Assembly (NCBI RefSeq): GCF_045062745.1
Contig: NZ_JBJGED010000027.1
Span: 41,244 to 105,243 of the forward strand
DNA: 64,000 nucleotides
Direction: 5' to 3'
Source of the DNA: Paenibacillus_AA sp045062745
GTDB taxonomy: Bacteria > Bacillota > Bacilli > Paenibacillales > NBRC-103111
Below, one piece after another: positions 51,877-59,882 of the stretch. Below the pieces are notes generated by a model. The model was not told the DNA's origin. It worked only from the letters and a program-made list of their open reading frames with translations, and did not search any database. The first letter of the stretch is position 1, and each line of letters starts with the position of its first letter. The position numbers and the translations under genes were made by a program.

Positions 51877-53102
51877 ATGCTGGAGCAGCGCAAGTCGTAG
51901 TAGCCGGCGTCATCTGCCTCGATCTGATCCCGCAGATGGACCGCGTCATGGGAGCGGCCGACCTGGAGCGGCTGCTCGTGCCGGGCCGCCTCGTCGGCAT
52001 CGGGCCGGCCGTCACCGCCACGGGCGGGGCGGTCCCGAATACCGGCCTCGCGCTTCACCGGCTTGGCGTGCCGGTCCGTCTCATGGGCAAGATCGGAGAC
52101 GACTTGTTCGGCCGGGCGATCTCCGACATGCTGGAAGCGCATGGGGAAGGGCTGTCGGCCGACTTGATCGTGTCGCGGGGGGAGATGACGTCGTATACGA
52201 TCGTCATTAGTCCGCCCGGCGTCGACCGTATTTTCCTGCATTGCCCGGGGGCGAATCATACGTTCTCCGCGGCCGACGTGGCGGATGAGCACGTGAAGGA
52301 CGTGCGGCTGTTTCACTTCGGGTATCCGCCGGTCATGCAGGCGATGTACAGCCGGAACGGGGAGCAGCTGACGGCGATGTTCGAGCGCATGAAGGCGCTC
52401 GGACTCACGACGTCGCTCGATATGGCGAAGCCGGACCCCGAGTCGGAGGCGGGAAGAGTCGATTGGCCCGGCCTGCTGGCTCGGCTGCTTCCAGTGGTCG
52501 ACATCTTCATGCCGAGCTTCGAAGAGCTGCTCTTCATGCTCGACCGCGAGGCGTACGACCGGCTGGAGCGCTCGTATGGCCCCGGCCAAGCGCTGTCCGG
52601 CGCCGACGCGGAGACGCTCACTCGGCTGGCGGACGCCTTGCTCGGCATGGGCGCGGCCGTCGTCGGCATTAAGCTTGGCGAGCACGGCCTTTACTTGAAG
52701 ACGACGGCCGATCCTGCCCGCCTGGAGCGCTTCGGCGCCTGCCGGCCGGCGGCATTCGCCGGCCGAGACTGGCTCGGCCGCGAGCTGCTCGCGCCGTGCT
52801 ACGCCGTCGACGCGGCCGGGACGACCGGCGCCGGCGACTGCACGATCGCCGGCTTCCTCGCCGGGCTGCTGCAGGGGCTGCCGCTCGAGCGCGTGGCGCT
52901 CGGAGCGGTCGCCGTCGGCGCCTGCAACGTCGAGCAGCGGGACGCCGTAAGCGGCGTCCCGGCATGGGAGACGGTCCGGCGGCGGATGGACGCCGGGTGG
53001 GCGCAGCGGGCCCCCGGCATCGCGCTGCCTGCATCAGAGTGGAAGCGGGACGAGGGCACCGGGCTTTACTTTAGAATCGGGGAAGGAGAGACGGACCAAT
53101 GA
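51873..53102 (+). CDS. PfkB-family sugar kinase
   Basis: Ribokinase-fold kinase, 409 residues, somewhat long for the family. N-terminal VVVAGVICLDLIPQMDR, then TGGAVPNTGLALHRLGVPVRLMGKIGDDLFG (substrate and first PfkB signature), and VDAAGTTGAGDCTIAGFLAGLL (second signature, catalytic Asp in GAGD). A roughly 30-residue insert occurs between ADPARLERFG and LAPCYAVDA. The TTG start at 51873 has GGGGGG 7 bases upstream and overlaps the preceding stop (TTGA). Expected to phosphorylate a ketose at C1, giving the aldolase substrate; substrate unknown. Confidence 0.87.
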   Translation: MNAGAAQVVVAGVICLDLIPQMDRVMGAADLERLLVPGRLVGIGPAVTATGGAVPNTGLALHRLGVPVRLMGKIGDDLFGRAISDMLEAHGEGLSADLIVSRGEMTSYTIVISPPGVDRIFLHCPGANHTFSAADVADEHVKDVRLFHFGYPPVMQAMYSRNGEQLTAMFERMKALGLTTSLDMAKPDPESEAGRVDWPGLLARLLPVVDIFMPSFEELLFMLDREAYDRLERSYGPGQALSGADAETLTRLADALLGMGAAVVGIKLGEHGLYLKTTADPARLERFGACRPAAFAGRDWLGRELLAPCYAVDAAGTTGAGDCTIAGFLAGLLQGLPLERVALGAVAVGACNVEQRDAVSGVPAWETVRRRMDAGWAQRAPGIALPASEWKRDEGTGLYFRIGEGETDQ

Positions 53103-53644
53103 CGAAACGATCGGAAATCGAATCCGCCCGGCAGCGGGCTGCAGGGCTGCTGAAGCAAGCCGGAATCGTGTTGACCGAGGCGGAGCAGCAAGGCATCGAA
53201 ATTGCCGATTTTGGCTTGAACGACTTGGAGCGGCAGGGGCTCGAGCTTGTCACGTACATCAACAACGACCGGTATTGCGCCAAGGAGCTCGTGCTGTTCC
53301 CGGGCCAGACGTGCCCGGAGCACAAGCATCCTCCGGTCGGCGCGGATCCGGGCAAGCTGGAGACGTTTCGCTGCCGGCTGGGACGCGTCCTCCTATATGT
53401 GGAGGGGGAGCCGGCCTCTCCAATTAAAGGGATTATCCCTTCGGGCAGCGAACCTTACTATACCGTGTTCCACGAGGTGGAGCTGCTTCCAGGGGAACAG
53501 TATACGATTCCGCCGGGGACGCTGCATTGGTTCCAGGCGGGCGACGAAGGGGCGATCGTTTCGGAGTTCTCGAGCACGAGCCGCGACGAATTTGATATTT
53601 TCACCGATCCCCGGATCCGGCGGGTACCGGATTCGCTGGAGTAA
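53099..53644 (+). CDS. D-lyxose-isomerase-like cupin sugar isomerase
   Basis: 181 residues. Matches the D-lyxose ketol-isomerase family (cupin, divalent metal): NDRYCAKELVLFPGQTCPEHKHPP gives two metal His, GKLETFRCRLGRVLLYVEGE gives the Glu, and PPGTLHWFQAGDEGAIVSEFSS the last His. The known reaction is D-lyxose to D-xylulose, with some D-mannose/D-fructose activity. In this operon it should make the ketose that PfkB phosphorylates. ATG overlaps the kinase stop (ATGA), with GGGGAAGGAGAG upstream. Confidence 0.85.
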   Translation: MTKRSEIESARQRAAGLLKQAGIVLTEAEQQGIEIADFGLNDLERQGLELVTYINNDRYCAKELVLFPGQTCPEHKHPPVGADPGKLETFRCRLGRVLLYVEGEPASPIKGIIPSGSEPYYTVFHEVELLPGEQYTIPPGTLHWFQAGDEGAIVSEFSSTSRDEFDIFTDPRIRRVPDSLE

Positions 53645-53681
53645 GCAACGGTGGAGTTTGAACTAGCGCAAGGGGTGTAAA

Positions 53682-54725
53682 ATGGTGCAGTGGAATGGAA
53701 CTACCTGGACCCGCCGCGAACTCGAAGCCCGCGTCGGACGGCTGGAGCAGGTCGGGGGTGTTCGGCGGCTCAGCTGGACGGAAGGCATGGAGGCCGGCAC
53801 CGAGCAAGTGCAGGTCCGCACGGGTGCGGGGCTCAGCTATTATGTCAGCTTGTCGCGCGGGCTCGACATCTCGCTCGCGGAATTTCGCGGCGCGCCGATC
53901 AGCTGGCAGTCGGCGAACGGCGACATGCATCCGGCTCATTATGACGCGAGCGGCGCGGAGTGGCTCCGCACGGCGGCGGGCGGCCTGCTCATGACTTGCG
54001 GGCTGACGCAGGCCGGCTCGCCGAACGTGGACCGGGGGCAGCCGCTCGGCTTGCACGGGCGCGCGCACCATACGCCGGCGCGGCATGTGGCCGTCACGGG
54101 CGCATGGCACGGCGACGAATACGAGATGACCGTGCGCGGCGTAGTCGAAGAGACATGCATCTTCGGCGAGCAGCTGCGCCTCATCCGCGAGATTCGCAGC
54201 CGGCTGGGGGACAACCGCATCTCGATCCGCGATACGGTGGAGAACTTCGGCTTCCAGCCGTGTCCGCATATGATGCTGTACCATTTCAACTTCGGCTATC
54301 CGCTTCTGAACGAAGCAACCCGGATCGCGCTGCCGACGGCCGGCGTTAAAGGACGCGATGCGGATACGCCGCTGGAAGGCTATACGTCCTGGCAGGCGCC
54401 GGATCCGACGTACGCGGAGCGGGTGTACTACCACCAGGTGCAGGCCGGGGAGGACGATTGGGCCGCCGCGACGATCGAGACGCCGACGTTCCCCGGCACG
54501 AGCCGGGGCGTGCGGGCGCGCCTCGCCTGGTCGACCGAGCATTTGCCGCGCCTCGTGCAGTGGCACATGCCCGGCGCCGGCTCGCACGTGCTCGGTATCG
54601 AGCCGGCCAACTGCCATGTCGGCGGCCGAGCGGACGAGCGGGCGCGGGGGGCCCTCGTCATGCTGGAGCCCGGCCGGTCCATCGATTATGAGCTCGAGCT
54701 TACGTTGGAAGCGTTAGGAGAGTAG
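53682..54725 (+). CDS. DUF4432 aldose-1-epimerase-like protein
   Basis: 347 residues with a galactose-mutarotase-like beta-sandwich of the DUF4432 type. Seen: AGLSYYVSLSRGLDISLAEF, the LMTCGLTQAGSPNVD loop, LGLHGRAHHTPARHV with paired His (the mutarotase-type GLHG block), MLYHFNFGYPLL, and EPANCHVGGRADERARGALV near the end. Mutarotases interconvert sugar anomers so that the isomerase gets its substrate form, which fits the operon. No signal peptide. 37 bases after the isomerase gene, with AAGGGGTG before the ATG. Confidence 0.85.
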   Translation: MVQWNGTTWTRRELEARVGRLEQVGGVRRLSWTEGMEAGTEQVQVRTGAGLSYYVSLSRGLDISLAEFRGAPISWQSANGDMHPAHYDASGAEWLRTAAGGLLMTCGLTQAGSPNVDRGQPLGLHGRAHHTPARHVAVTGAWHGDEYEMTVRGVVEETCIFGEQLRLIREIRSRLGDNRISIRDTVENFGFQPCPHMMLYHFNFGYPLLNEATRIALPTAGVKGRDADTPLEGYTSWQAPDPTYAERVYYHQVQAGEDDWAAATIETPTFPGTSRGVRARLAWSTEHLPRLVQWHMPGAGSHVLGIEPANCHVGGRADERARGALVMLEPGRSIDYELELTLEALGE

Positions 54726-54730
54726 CCGCG

Positions 54731-55501
54731 ATGAAACCCAATCTGAATGAACGGCAGGAGCAAATTGTGGCGCTGCTGAAGGCCGAAGGCGAGGTCAAAA
54801 TCGCCGCGCTCAGCAAGCAATTCCAGGTGACGGAGATGACGATCCGCCGCGATCTGGAGAAGCTGGAGCAATTGACACTGCTCTACCGGACGCTCGGCGG
54901 GGCGATCTCGAGCACTTCGGTCGACATGCCGCTCGGGGAACGGACTAGCGTCCGGACCGACGAGAAGGCGGCGATCGGTCGGGCGGCCGCGCAGCTCATC
55001 CGGCCCGGCGAGGCCGTGTTCCTCGACGCGGGGACGACGACGCTGCAGATCGCCCGGCGCATCCCGAAGGGCGCCGACATTACCGTCGTCACGAACGCGC
55101 TCAATGTGGCCGCCGAACTGAACGGCAGGCAAGTGCAGACGCTCGTCATCGGAGGCGTCCTGAGGGAGGCGACTTCTTCGCTGGTAGGGCCATTCGCGGA
55201 GGAAATCATGCAGAAGATGGCTTACGACCGCGTCTTCCTCGGCGCCTCCGGCTTTACGCTCGAGCATGGCTTCAACAACTCCAACGTGTATGAGGCGGAG
55301 CTGAAGCGGATCGCGATGACGAAGGGGGCTGAAGTGAACATGGTTCTGGACCATACGAAGTTCGGTTATCAGTCGCTCGCCTCGTTCGCCACGTTGCGGC
55401 AGGTGAACCGCATCATCACGAACGCTGCGCCTCCCGACGAGATCGTGGCGGCCTGTCGGGAAGCGGGCGTCGACCTGCTGATCGCGGAATCCGACGATTA
55501 G
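54731..55501 (+). CDS. DeoR-family transcriptional repressor
   Basis: 256 residues. N-terminal winged helix: NERQEQIVALLKAEGEVKIA, then FQVTEMTIRRDLEKLEQLTLLYRTLGGAI, the DeoR signature. The C-terminal isomerase-like effector domain has FLDAGTTTLQIARRI, TVVTNALNVAAEL and VLDHTKFGYQSLASFA. The effector is normally a sugar phosphate, here probably the kinase product. Last gene of the operon, 5 bases after the mutarotase-like gene. The concentric dyads at 49777-49828 are its most likely binding site. Confidence 0.92.
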   Translation: MKPNLNERQEQIVALLKAEGEVKIAALSKQFQVTEMTIRRDLEKLEQLTLLYRTLGGAISSTSVDMPLGERTSVRTDEKAAIGRAAAQLIRPGEAVFLDAGTTTLQIARRIPKGADITVVTNALNVAAELNGRQVQTLVIGGVLREATSSLVGPFAEEIMQKMAYDRVFLGASGFTLEHGFNNSNVYEAELKRIAMTKGAEVNMVLDHTKFGYQSLASFATLRQVNRIITNAAPPDEIVAACREAGVDLLIAESDD

Positions 55502-55640
55502 CCCTGCAGGAATATGTGGACTTGATCGTCACGGTCAAGAAAGTGGAGACGCGCGAGTCCCGGATCGGCAAAGCGTTTGAGATGCTGCGCCAGGTGAACC
55601 GGTTGATGGAACGCGAAACCTCCTCCCTTGACCCGCAAAA
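55502..55640 (+). other. Short intergenic stretch without a convincing gene
   Basis: An open frame (VDLIVTVKKVETRESRIGKA and onward) continues from 55516 into the convergent PfpI gene, but has no ribosome site and no credible stop of its own before the terminator; treated as non-coding. Confidence 0.45.
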
Positions 55641-55685
55641 AAGACCCTCATCGGCCCGAAATGTTCCGGCGGCGATCAGGGTCTT
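55641..55685 (-). terminator. Terminator of the PfpI/DJ-1 gene
   Basis: AAGACCCT (55641-55648) pairs with AGGGTCTT (55678-55685), extended by ATCG/CGAT and GCC/GGC inner stems; on the minus strand it ends in TTTTTT. Confidence 0.85.
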
Positions 55686-55692
55686 GCCGGGT

Positions 55693-56220
55693 TTACGACC
55701 GTTCGGCGAGTGCGTCGCAGAACGCTTTGGCATACGGCGGCAAATCGGGCGGTCTGCGGGCGGACACGAGGTTCCGGTCCACGACGACCGCTTCGTCGAA
55801 CCAGGCCGCGCCGGCGTTTTCCATGTCGTCGCGGATGCCCGGGGTGGACGTGACTTTTCGGCCTTGTAAAATCTTGGCCGAGATGAGCACCCACCCGGCG
55901 TGGCAAATTTGCCCGATCGGCTTGCCCGCTTCGTCCATTTCTCGCACGAGCTGCTGAACCTTACCGTATCGTCTGATCTTGTCCGGGGCCCAGCCGCCCG
56001 GCACCAGAATGCCGTCGTAGCCGGCGCTCTCTACGTCCTCGTAGGCCAAGTCCGATACGGCAGGCACACCGTACTTCCCCGTGTATGTATGGCCTTTGGC
56101 ATGTCCCACGAGGTGCACTTCCGCGCCTTCCTCCCGAACCCGATAGATCGGATACCACAGCTCCAGGTCCTCAAACTCTTCATCGACCAGACAAATGACT
56201 TTTTTACCGTTTAAACGCAT
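55693..56220 (-). CDS. DJ-1/PfpI-family protein (YfkM/YhbO-like)
   Basis: 175 residues of the DJ-1/PfpI superfamily. Nucleophilic Cys sits in the elbow IGQICHAGWVLISAKILQGR, followed by His as in the PfpI type. N-terminal KKVICLVDEEFEDLELWYPIYR supplies the conserved Glu, and ILVPGGWAPDKIR is also typical. Members act as stress-related glyoxalases, deglycases or peptidases; the specific role is unknown. Start at 56220 after GGGAGGACG; 15 further in-frame codons upstream lack a ribosome site. Confidence 0.9.
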   Translation of the reverse strand: MRLNGKKVICLVDEEFEDLELWYPIYRVREEGAEVHLVGHAKGHTYTGKYGVPAVSDLAYEDVESAGYDGILVPGGWAPDKIRRYGKVQQLVREMDEAGKPIGQICHAGWVLISAKILQGRKVTSTPGIRDDMENAGAAWFDEAVVVDRNLVSARRPPDLPPYAKAFCDALAERS

Positions 56221-56378
56221 CGTTTTCGTCCTCCCTCGGCTAGACTCGCTGCAACGGAAGCGCAACTACATCTATCTTTACCCTGCTTATTGTACCACAA
56301 ATCTCGCGGATGGATTTTTGTCTCCCGGTTCGTCATAATAGAGGAGCCACTTTTACTAGAATCAGGGGTTGATCGGAT

Positions 56379-56786
56379 TTGGTTAAGCAAGCCATTCGCT
56401 GGATCCCCGCCGTTGTCTGGATGGCGGTCATTTTCGCGCTGTCGCATCAGTCCGGAGACGAGCTCGGCACGCTGCTCCCGTTTTTTCAACGGTGGTTTCC
56501 GGCGATGCAGAGCTTCAATGCGGGGCACTTTGCCGCCTATTTCATACTGAGCCTGACGTTCTACTGGGCGCTGCTGCCGCGCTCGCTGACCTGGGGAGGG
56601 AAGGGGATCGTGCTGCTGCTCTGCTTGCTGTATGGGCTGTCGGACGAATACCACCAATCGTTCGTGGCGGACCGGACGCCGGACATCATGGATTGGCGCA
56701 ACGACGGCATCGGAGCCGCCCTTGCGCTCGCCATCTTGTCGATCCCCGCCGTGTCCCGGTACGTAAGCAAACGATTCCTGCCTTAA
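56379..56786 (+). CDS. VanZ-family membrane protein
   Basis: About 135 residues with four membrane helices. Seen: WIPAVVWMAVIFALSHQSGDEL, HFAAYFILSLTFYWALL, VLLLCLLYGLSDEYHQSFVADRTPDIMDWRNDGIGAALA; the DEYHQSFVxxR and DWxND motif is diagnostic for VanZ-like proteins. Outside glycopeptide-resistance clusters the function is unknown; resistance is not implied here because no van genes are near. Start assumed at TTG 56379, with AGGGG about 12 bases upstream. Confidence 0.88.
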   Translation: MVKQAIRWIPAVVWMAVIFALSHQSGDELGTLLPFFQRWFPAMQSFNAGHFAAYFILSLTFYWALLPRSLTWGGKGIVLLLCLLYGLSDEYHQSFVADRTPDIMDWRNDGIGAALALAILSIPAVSRYVSKRFLP

Positions 56787-56899
56787 CAAAAAATACTATC
56801 CGGCTCGTGAAGGAAATTGCAAAAGCCGAGTCGAATATAGTATTTCAAATGCCGTTAACAGACGAATATTGCTTTTTGGGCTGCAGAGAAGGGGTGGCT

Positions 56900-57322
56900 A
56901 TGTTGCAGAAAACCTGCAAGTGCGGGGAAACGATGGTCGTTCGTTTGCGAACCGTCATTTTTCAGAACAAAGTAGAGATTGAGAACGTACCGATTTATTC
57001 CTGCGAGGCGTGCCAACGCACGGAAGTGTTCCCGCCGGTGAAGCCGGAGCTGACCGGGTTTATCAAGACGCTGGGTCATGAGCCGGAGAAAAAACAAGTA
57101 TATTTCAACGAGCTGTCCGAGCTCGCCCATCTGATGCATCAGGTGACGAACAAGGAAAATATACATAGCGCAGTCGAACGTATCATCGAAGAACGGATCA
57201 ACGAGCTGCTGGACCTGCTGCTGCTCGCACAGTCGCTGGACGACCGTGCCTGGATGGAAGACATCCGCCATCGTCTCTCGCAGATTACGAGTCACGTGAC
57301 GACCACGTACGGCTTTTCTTGA
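56900..57322 (+). CDS. YgiT-type zinc-finger protein of unknown function
   Basis: 140 residues. The N-terminus has two Cys pairs (CKCGETMVVRL and IYSCEACQRTEVFPP) forming a YgiT/MqsA-like zinc knuckle. The rest is helical (ELSELAHLMHQVTNKENIHS; RIIEERINELLDLLLLAQS) and lacks the helix-turn-helix of MqsA, so an antitoxin role is not indicated. ATG at 56900 follows AGGGGTGG; upstream open sequence belongs to the shifted VanZ frame. Followed by a terminator. Confidence 0.72.
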   Translation: MLQKTCKCGETMVVRLRTVIFQNKVEIENVPIYSCEACQRTEVFPPVKPELTGFIKTLGHEPEKKQVYFNELSELAHLMHQVTNKENIHSAVERIIEERINELLDLLLLAQSLDDRAWMEDIRHRLSQITSHVTTTYGFS

Positions 57323-57352
57323 GTTACTGCATGCCTGATTTATACATGTCGA

Positions 57353-57386
57353 AGCTGACCCCGGTTAGCTTTTTTTTTCTTTTTTT
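57353..57386 (+). terminator. Terminator after the zinc-finger gene
   Basis: AGCTGACC pairs with GGTTAGCT (one G-T), tight loop, then a long T tract broken by one C. Confidence 0.75.
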
Positions 57387-57445
57387 GTTAGTATCAAATG
57401 TAATAGCGCACTAGAGAACAAGACACGAAGAGAGGCGGTCACCCC

Positions 57446-57793
57446 ATGGCAGACGTACTGCAATTGCAATCCGAGAAAGAATGGCTTCAACTGCTGCAAT
57501 CGAGCAAGGAGCAGCCGGTATGCGTGCTCAAGCACAGCACCCGCTGTCCGATCAGCTCAGCCGCGTATGAACAGTGGAATACGTATTTGGACAATTCGCC
57601 CAACGAGGCGGTCGATTACGCGCTCGTGCTCGTAGTGGAAGATCGGCCGGTATCGAACTTGATCGCGGAGACGCTCGATGTGACGCATGAGTCGCCTCAG
57701 CTCATTGTCGTCAAGCAAGGCAAGGCCGTCGCGCATACTTCGCATTGGCATATCACGGAGTCGAAGCTGAACGAGTTGCTTAGCGAAGTATAG
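57446..57793 (+). CDS. ytxJ: YtxJ, bacillithiol-system redox protein
   Basis: Thioredoxin-fold protein of 115 residues with a single active Cys: KHSTRCPISSAAYEQW (Cys near residue 34), the motif specific to YtxJ. Proposed in Firmicutes to act as a monothiol bacilliredoxin-like reductase that removes bacillithiol from proteins. C-terminal SPQLIVVKQGKAVAHTSHW with cis-Pro region is as expected. AGAGAGGCGG before the ATG. Located 138 bases before ccpA, separately promoted. Confidence 0.92.
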   Translation: MADVLQLQSEKEWLQLLQSSKEQPVCVLKHSTRCPISSAAYEQWNTYLDNSPNEAVDYALVLVVEDRPVSNLIAETLDVTHESPQLIVVKQGKAVAHTSHWHITESKLNELLSEV

Positions 57794-57832
57794 CCGGAAA
57801 AATGGAAATGAATTGAAATGAATTGGTTTTCA

Positions 57833-57861
57833 TTGCTTTACAACTGTATTTGTCGTATCAT
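57833..57861 (+). promoter_or_regulatory. Promoter of ccpA
   Basis: -35 TTGCTT (57833-57838), 17-base spacer, -10 TATCAT (57856-57861), 71 bases before the GTG start. Just upstream a GAAATGAATT direct repeat occurs (57805-57825). Confidence 0.65.
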
Positions 57862-57931
57862 CAATATGAAGCACTTACAACGGATGTAGCAGCCATTCGT
57901 ACCACACATTACCCTAATGGAGTAGATAAAC

Positions 57932-58936
57932 GTGACCGTTACGATCTATGATGTAGCAAGAGAAGCCGGCGTGTCGATGGCTACGGTATCGCGCGTCGTG
58001 AACAACAACCCGAACGTGAAGCCCCAGACCCGCAAAAAGGTGTTCGAGGCGATCGAGCGGCTGGGCTACCGGCCGAACGCCGTTGCGAGAGGGCTCGCGA
58101 GCAAGAAGACGACGACCGTAGGGGTCGTAATTCCGGATATTTCGAACTCGATCTTCTCCGAAGTCGCCCGCGGAATCGAAGATATCGCGAATATGTACCA
58201 CTACAATATTATTTTGTGCAACGCCGACAAGAAGAAGGAAAAGGAGATCCGCGTCATCAACACGCTGCTCGAGAAGCAGGTGGACGGGCTCCTGTTCATG
58301 GGCGGGACGGTGACCGACGAGCACGTGCAAGCGTTCAAGACGTCGTCGGTGCCGATCGTGCTTTGCGGCACGAAGTCCGACCACAGCAGCATGCCTTCGG
58401 TCGATATCGACCACGAAGCCGCGGCTCACGATGCCGTGAATCTGCTGCTGAACGAAGGCCACCGCCGCATCGGCATGATCAGCGGGACGCTGCAGGATCC
58501 GGCCAACGGCTATGCGCGCTACCAGGGGTACAAGAAAGCGCTCGAGGGAGCGGGTCTCTCGGTGGAGGAAGAGCTGGTCCGAGTGGGCAATTACCGGTAC
58601 GAATCCGGCGTGGAAGTGATGAAATACTTCCTCGAGCTGGCGGACAAGCCTTCGGCGATCTTCGCCGCTACGGACGAGATGGCGATCGGCGCGATCCACG
58701 CGATCCAGGACAGCGGCCTGCGCGTGCCGGAGGACATCTCCGTCATCAGCGTCGACAACGCGCGGATGGCATCGATGGTTCGCCCGCAGCTGACGACGGT
58801 GGCGCAGCCGATGTACGACATCGGCGCCGTATCGATGCGGCTGCTGACGAAGCTGATGAACAAGGAAACGGTGGAGCTGTCGCAGGTGACGCTTCCGCAC
58901 GAGATTATTATTCGGAAATCGGTGGCTCATGCTTAA
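57932..58936 (+). CDS. ccpA: Catabolite control protein A
   Basis: Global LacI-type regulator that, with HPr-Ser-P, binds cre sites to repress or activate carbon genes. 334 residues starting VTIYDVAREAGVSMATVSRVVNNNPNVKPQTRKKV, the CcpA helix-turn-helix, and hinge YRPNAVARGLASKKTTTVGVVIPDISNSIF. The core keeps the CcpA-specific YHYNIILCNADKKKEKEI and the C-terminal EDISVISVDNARMASMVRPQLTTVAQPMYDIGAVSMRLLTKLM. GTG start with GGAG 10 bases upstream. A terminator overlaps its stop codon. Likely targets in this window: the acsA leader and the 28.6 kb cre-like box. Confidence 0.95.
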   Translation: MTVTIYDVAREAGVSMATVSRVVNNNPNVKPQTRKKVFEAIERLGYRPNAVARGLASKKTTTVGVVIPDISNSIFSEVARGIEDIANMYHYNIILCNADKKKEKEIRVINTLLEKQVDGLLFMGGTVTDEHVQAFKTSSVPIVLCGTKSDHSSMPSVDIDHEAAAHDAVNLLLNEGHRRIGMISGTLQDPANGYARYQGYKKALEGAGLSVEEELVRVGNYRYESGVEVMKYFLELADKPSAIFAATDEMAIGAIHAIQDSGLRVPEDISVISVDNARMASMVRPQLTTVAQPMYDIGAVSMRLLTKLMNKETVELSQVTLPHEIIIRKSVAHA

Positions 58937-58950
58937 TGAGCCATCTTTTT
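58924..58950 (+). terminator. Terminator overlapping the ccpA stop codon
   Basis: GGCTCAT / ATGAGCC, 7-bp perfect stem with loop GCTTA, then ATCTTTTTC. The stem begins inside the last ccpA codons, 30 bases before mtnN. Confidence 0.8.
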
Positions 58951-58971
58951 CTTGAAGAGGAGAGACAACGC

Positions 58972-59682
58972 ATGGCGAACGGAACTTGGTCGGTTATCGG
59001 TCTTATCGGGGCAATGGCCGAAGAAATTGAGTTGATCGAAGCGAAGCTGGAAGGCTTGGAGGCGACGGAGAAAGCGGGTATCCGCTTCCTGGAAGGCCAT
59101 TTGCACGGCAAGCGGGTTGTGCTGTGCAAGTCCGGCGTCGGCAAAGTGAACGCCGCGGTGTGCACGCAGCTGCTCATCGATCGCTTCGGGGTCGAAGCGA
59201 TCGTATTCACCGGCGTGGCCGGGGCGCTCGAACCGTCGCTCGAGATCGGCGACATCGTCATCTCCACGGACTGCCAGCAGCATGACATAGACGCGTCGCC
59301 GCTCGGCTTCCCGCGCGGCACGATCCCGTTCGCGGACGCTTCGGTGTTCCCGGCGGATGCGAGGCTGATCGAGGTCGCGGCGGAGGCGAGCCGAGTTGGC
59401 TTCAGCGGCCGCGCGGTGCAGGGTCGCGTGCTGTCCGGCGACCAGTTCATCGCGAGCCGCGACACGGTGCGGCTGCTGCACGAAGAGCTGCAGGGGGCCT
59501 GCACGGAGATGGAGGGAGCCGCAGTCGCACAGGTGGCCGCCATGAACGGGGTGCCGTTCGTGGTCATCCGTTCGATGTCGGACAAGGCCGACGGCTCCGC
59601 GCATGTGAACTTTGCGGAGTTCACGCAGCTCGCGGCGAAGCATTCCAGCACGATTGTGGAAGAGATGCTGAAGCGGCTGTAG
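58972..59682 (+). CDS. mtnN: 5'-methylthioadenosine/S-adenosylhomocysteine nucleosidase
   Basis: Cleaves adenine from MTA and SAH in methionine salvage and the activated methyl cycle. 236 residues. IGLIGAMAEEIELIEAKL at the N-terminus with catalytic Glu, then VLCKSGVGKVNAAVCTQLLIDRF, FTGVAGALEPSLEIGDIVIS, ACTEMEGAAVAQVAAMNGVPFVVIRSMSDKADG with ribose-binding Met-Glu and catalytic Asp in SDKAD. Full family length. ATG at 58972 follows AGAGGAGAGA. Follows ccpA after a terminator, so partly independent or read-through expressed. Confidence 0.95.
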   Translation: MANGTWSVIGLIGAMAEEIELIEAKLEGLEATEKAGIRFLEGHLHGKRVVLCKSGVGKVNAAVCTQLLIDRFGVEAIVFTGVAGALEPSLEIGDIVISTDCQQHDIDASPLGFPRGTIPFADASVFPADARLIEVAAEASRVGFSGRAVQGRVLSGDQFIASRDTVRLLHEELQGACTEMEGAAVAQVAAMNGVPFVVIRSMSDKADGSAHVNFAEFTQLAAKHSSTIVEEMLKRL

Positions 59683-59882
59683 GGCTCGGTTTCTTCATAT
59701 CAGCATCCGAAATCAAAAGGACTCGTTCCCATGGGGAGAAACGAGTCCTTTTTTTCGTAGAAAATGTTGGGTGTCCTCGGCCCTTTCCGGAGTTTATTAT
59801 TAGCCGAAGATAGGTTTACTAACGTTGTTAACGACCGCTGACTAGGTGCTACGCCACTCTGCAAGGTGGTTGCTTGCCGTCG
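59683..59882. terminator. Bidirectional terminator region between mtnN and acuC
   Basis: AAGGACTCGTT (59717-59727) pairs with AACGAGTCCTT (59740-59750), followed by TTTTT: a strong mtnN terminator. The rest, up to the acuC stop at 59883, is AT-rich (TTTACTAACGTTGTTAACG near 59815) with nothing else recognised. Confidence 0.85.

Noticed and set aside
55516..55690. Small protein gene after the DeoR gene
   Set aside because: Frame lacks a ribosome site, has only a GTG start and runs through the minus-strand terminator into the PfpI gene.
56379..56786. Glycopeptide resistance gene vanZ
   Set aside because: The VanZ-like family is widespread; no vanA/H/X/R/S genes are nearby, so only family membership is claimed.
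56900..57322. MqsA-like antitoxin of a toxin-antitoxin pair
   Set aside because: Zinc-knuckle Cys pairs are present but there is no helix-turn-helix and no small toxin gene adjacent.
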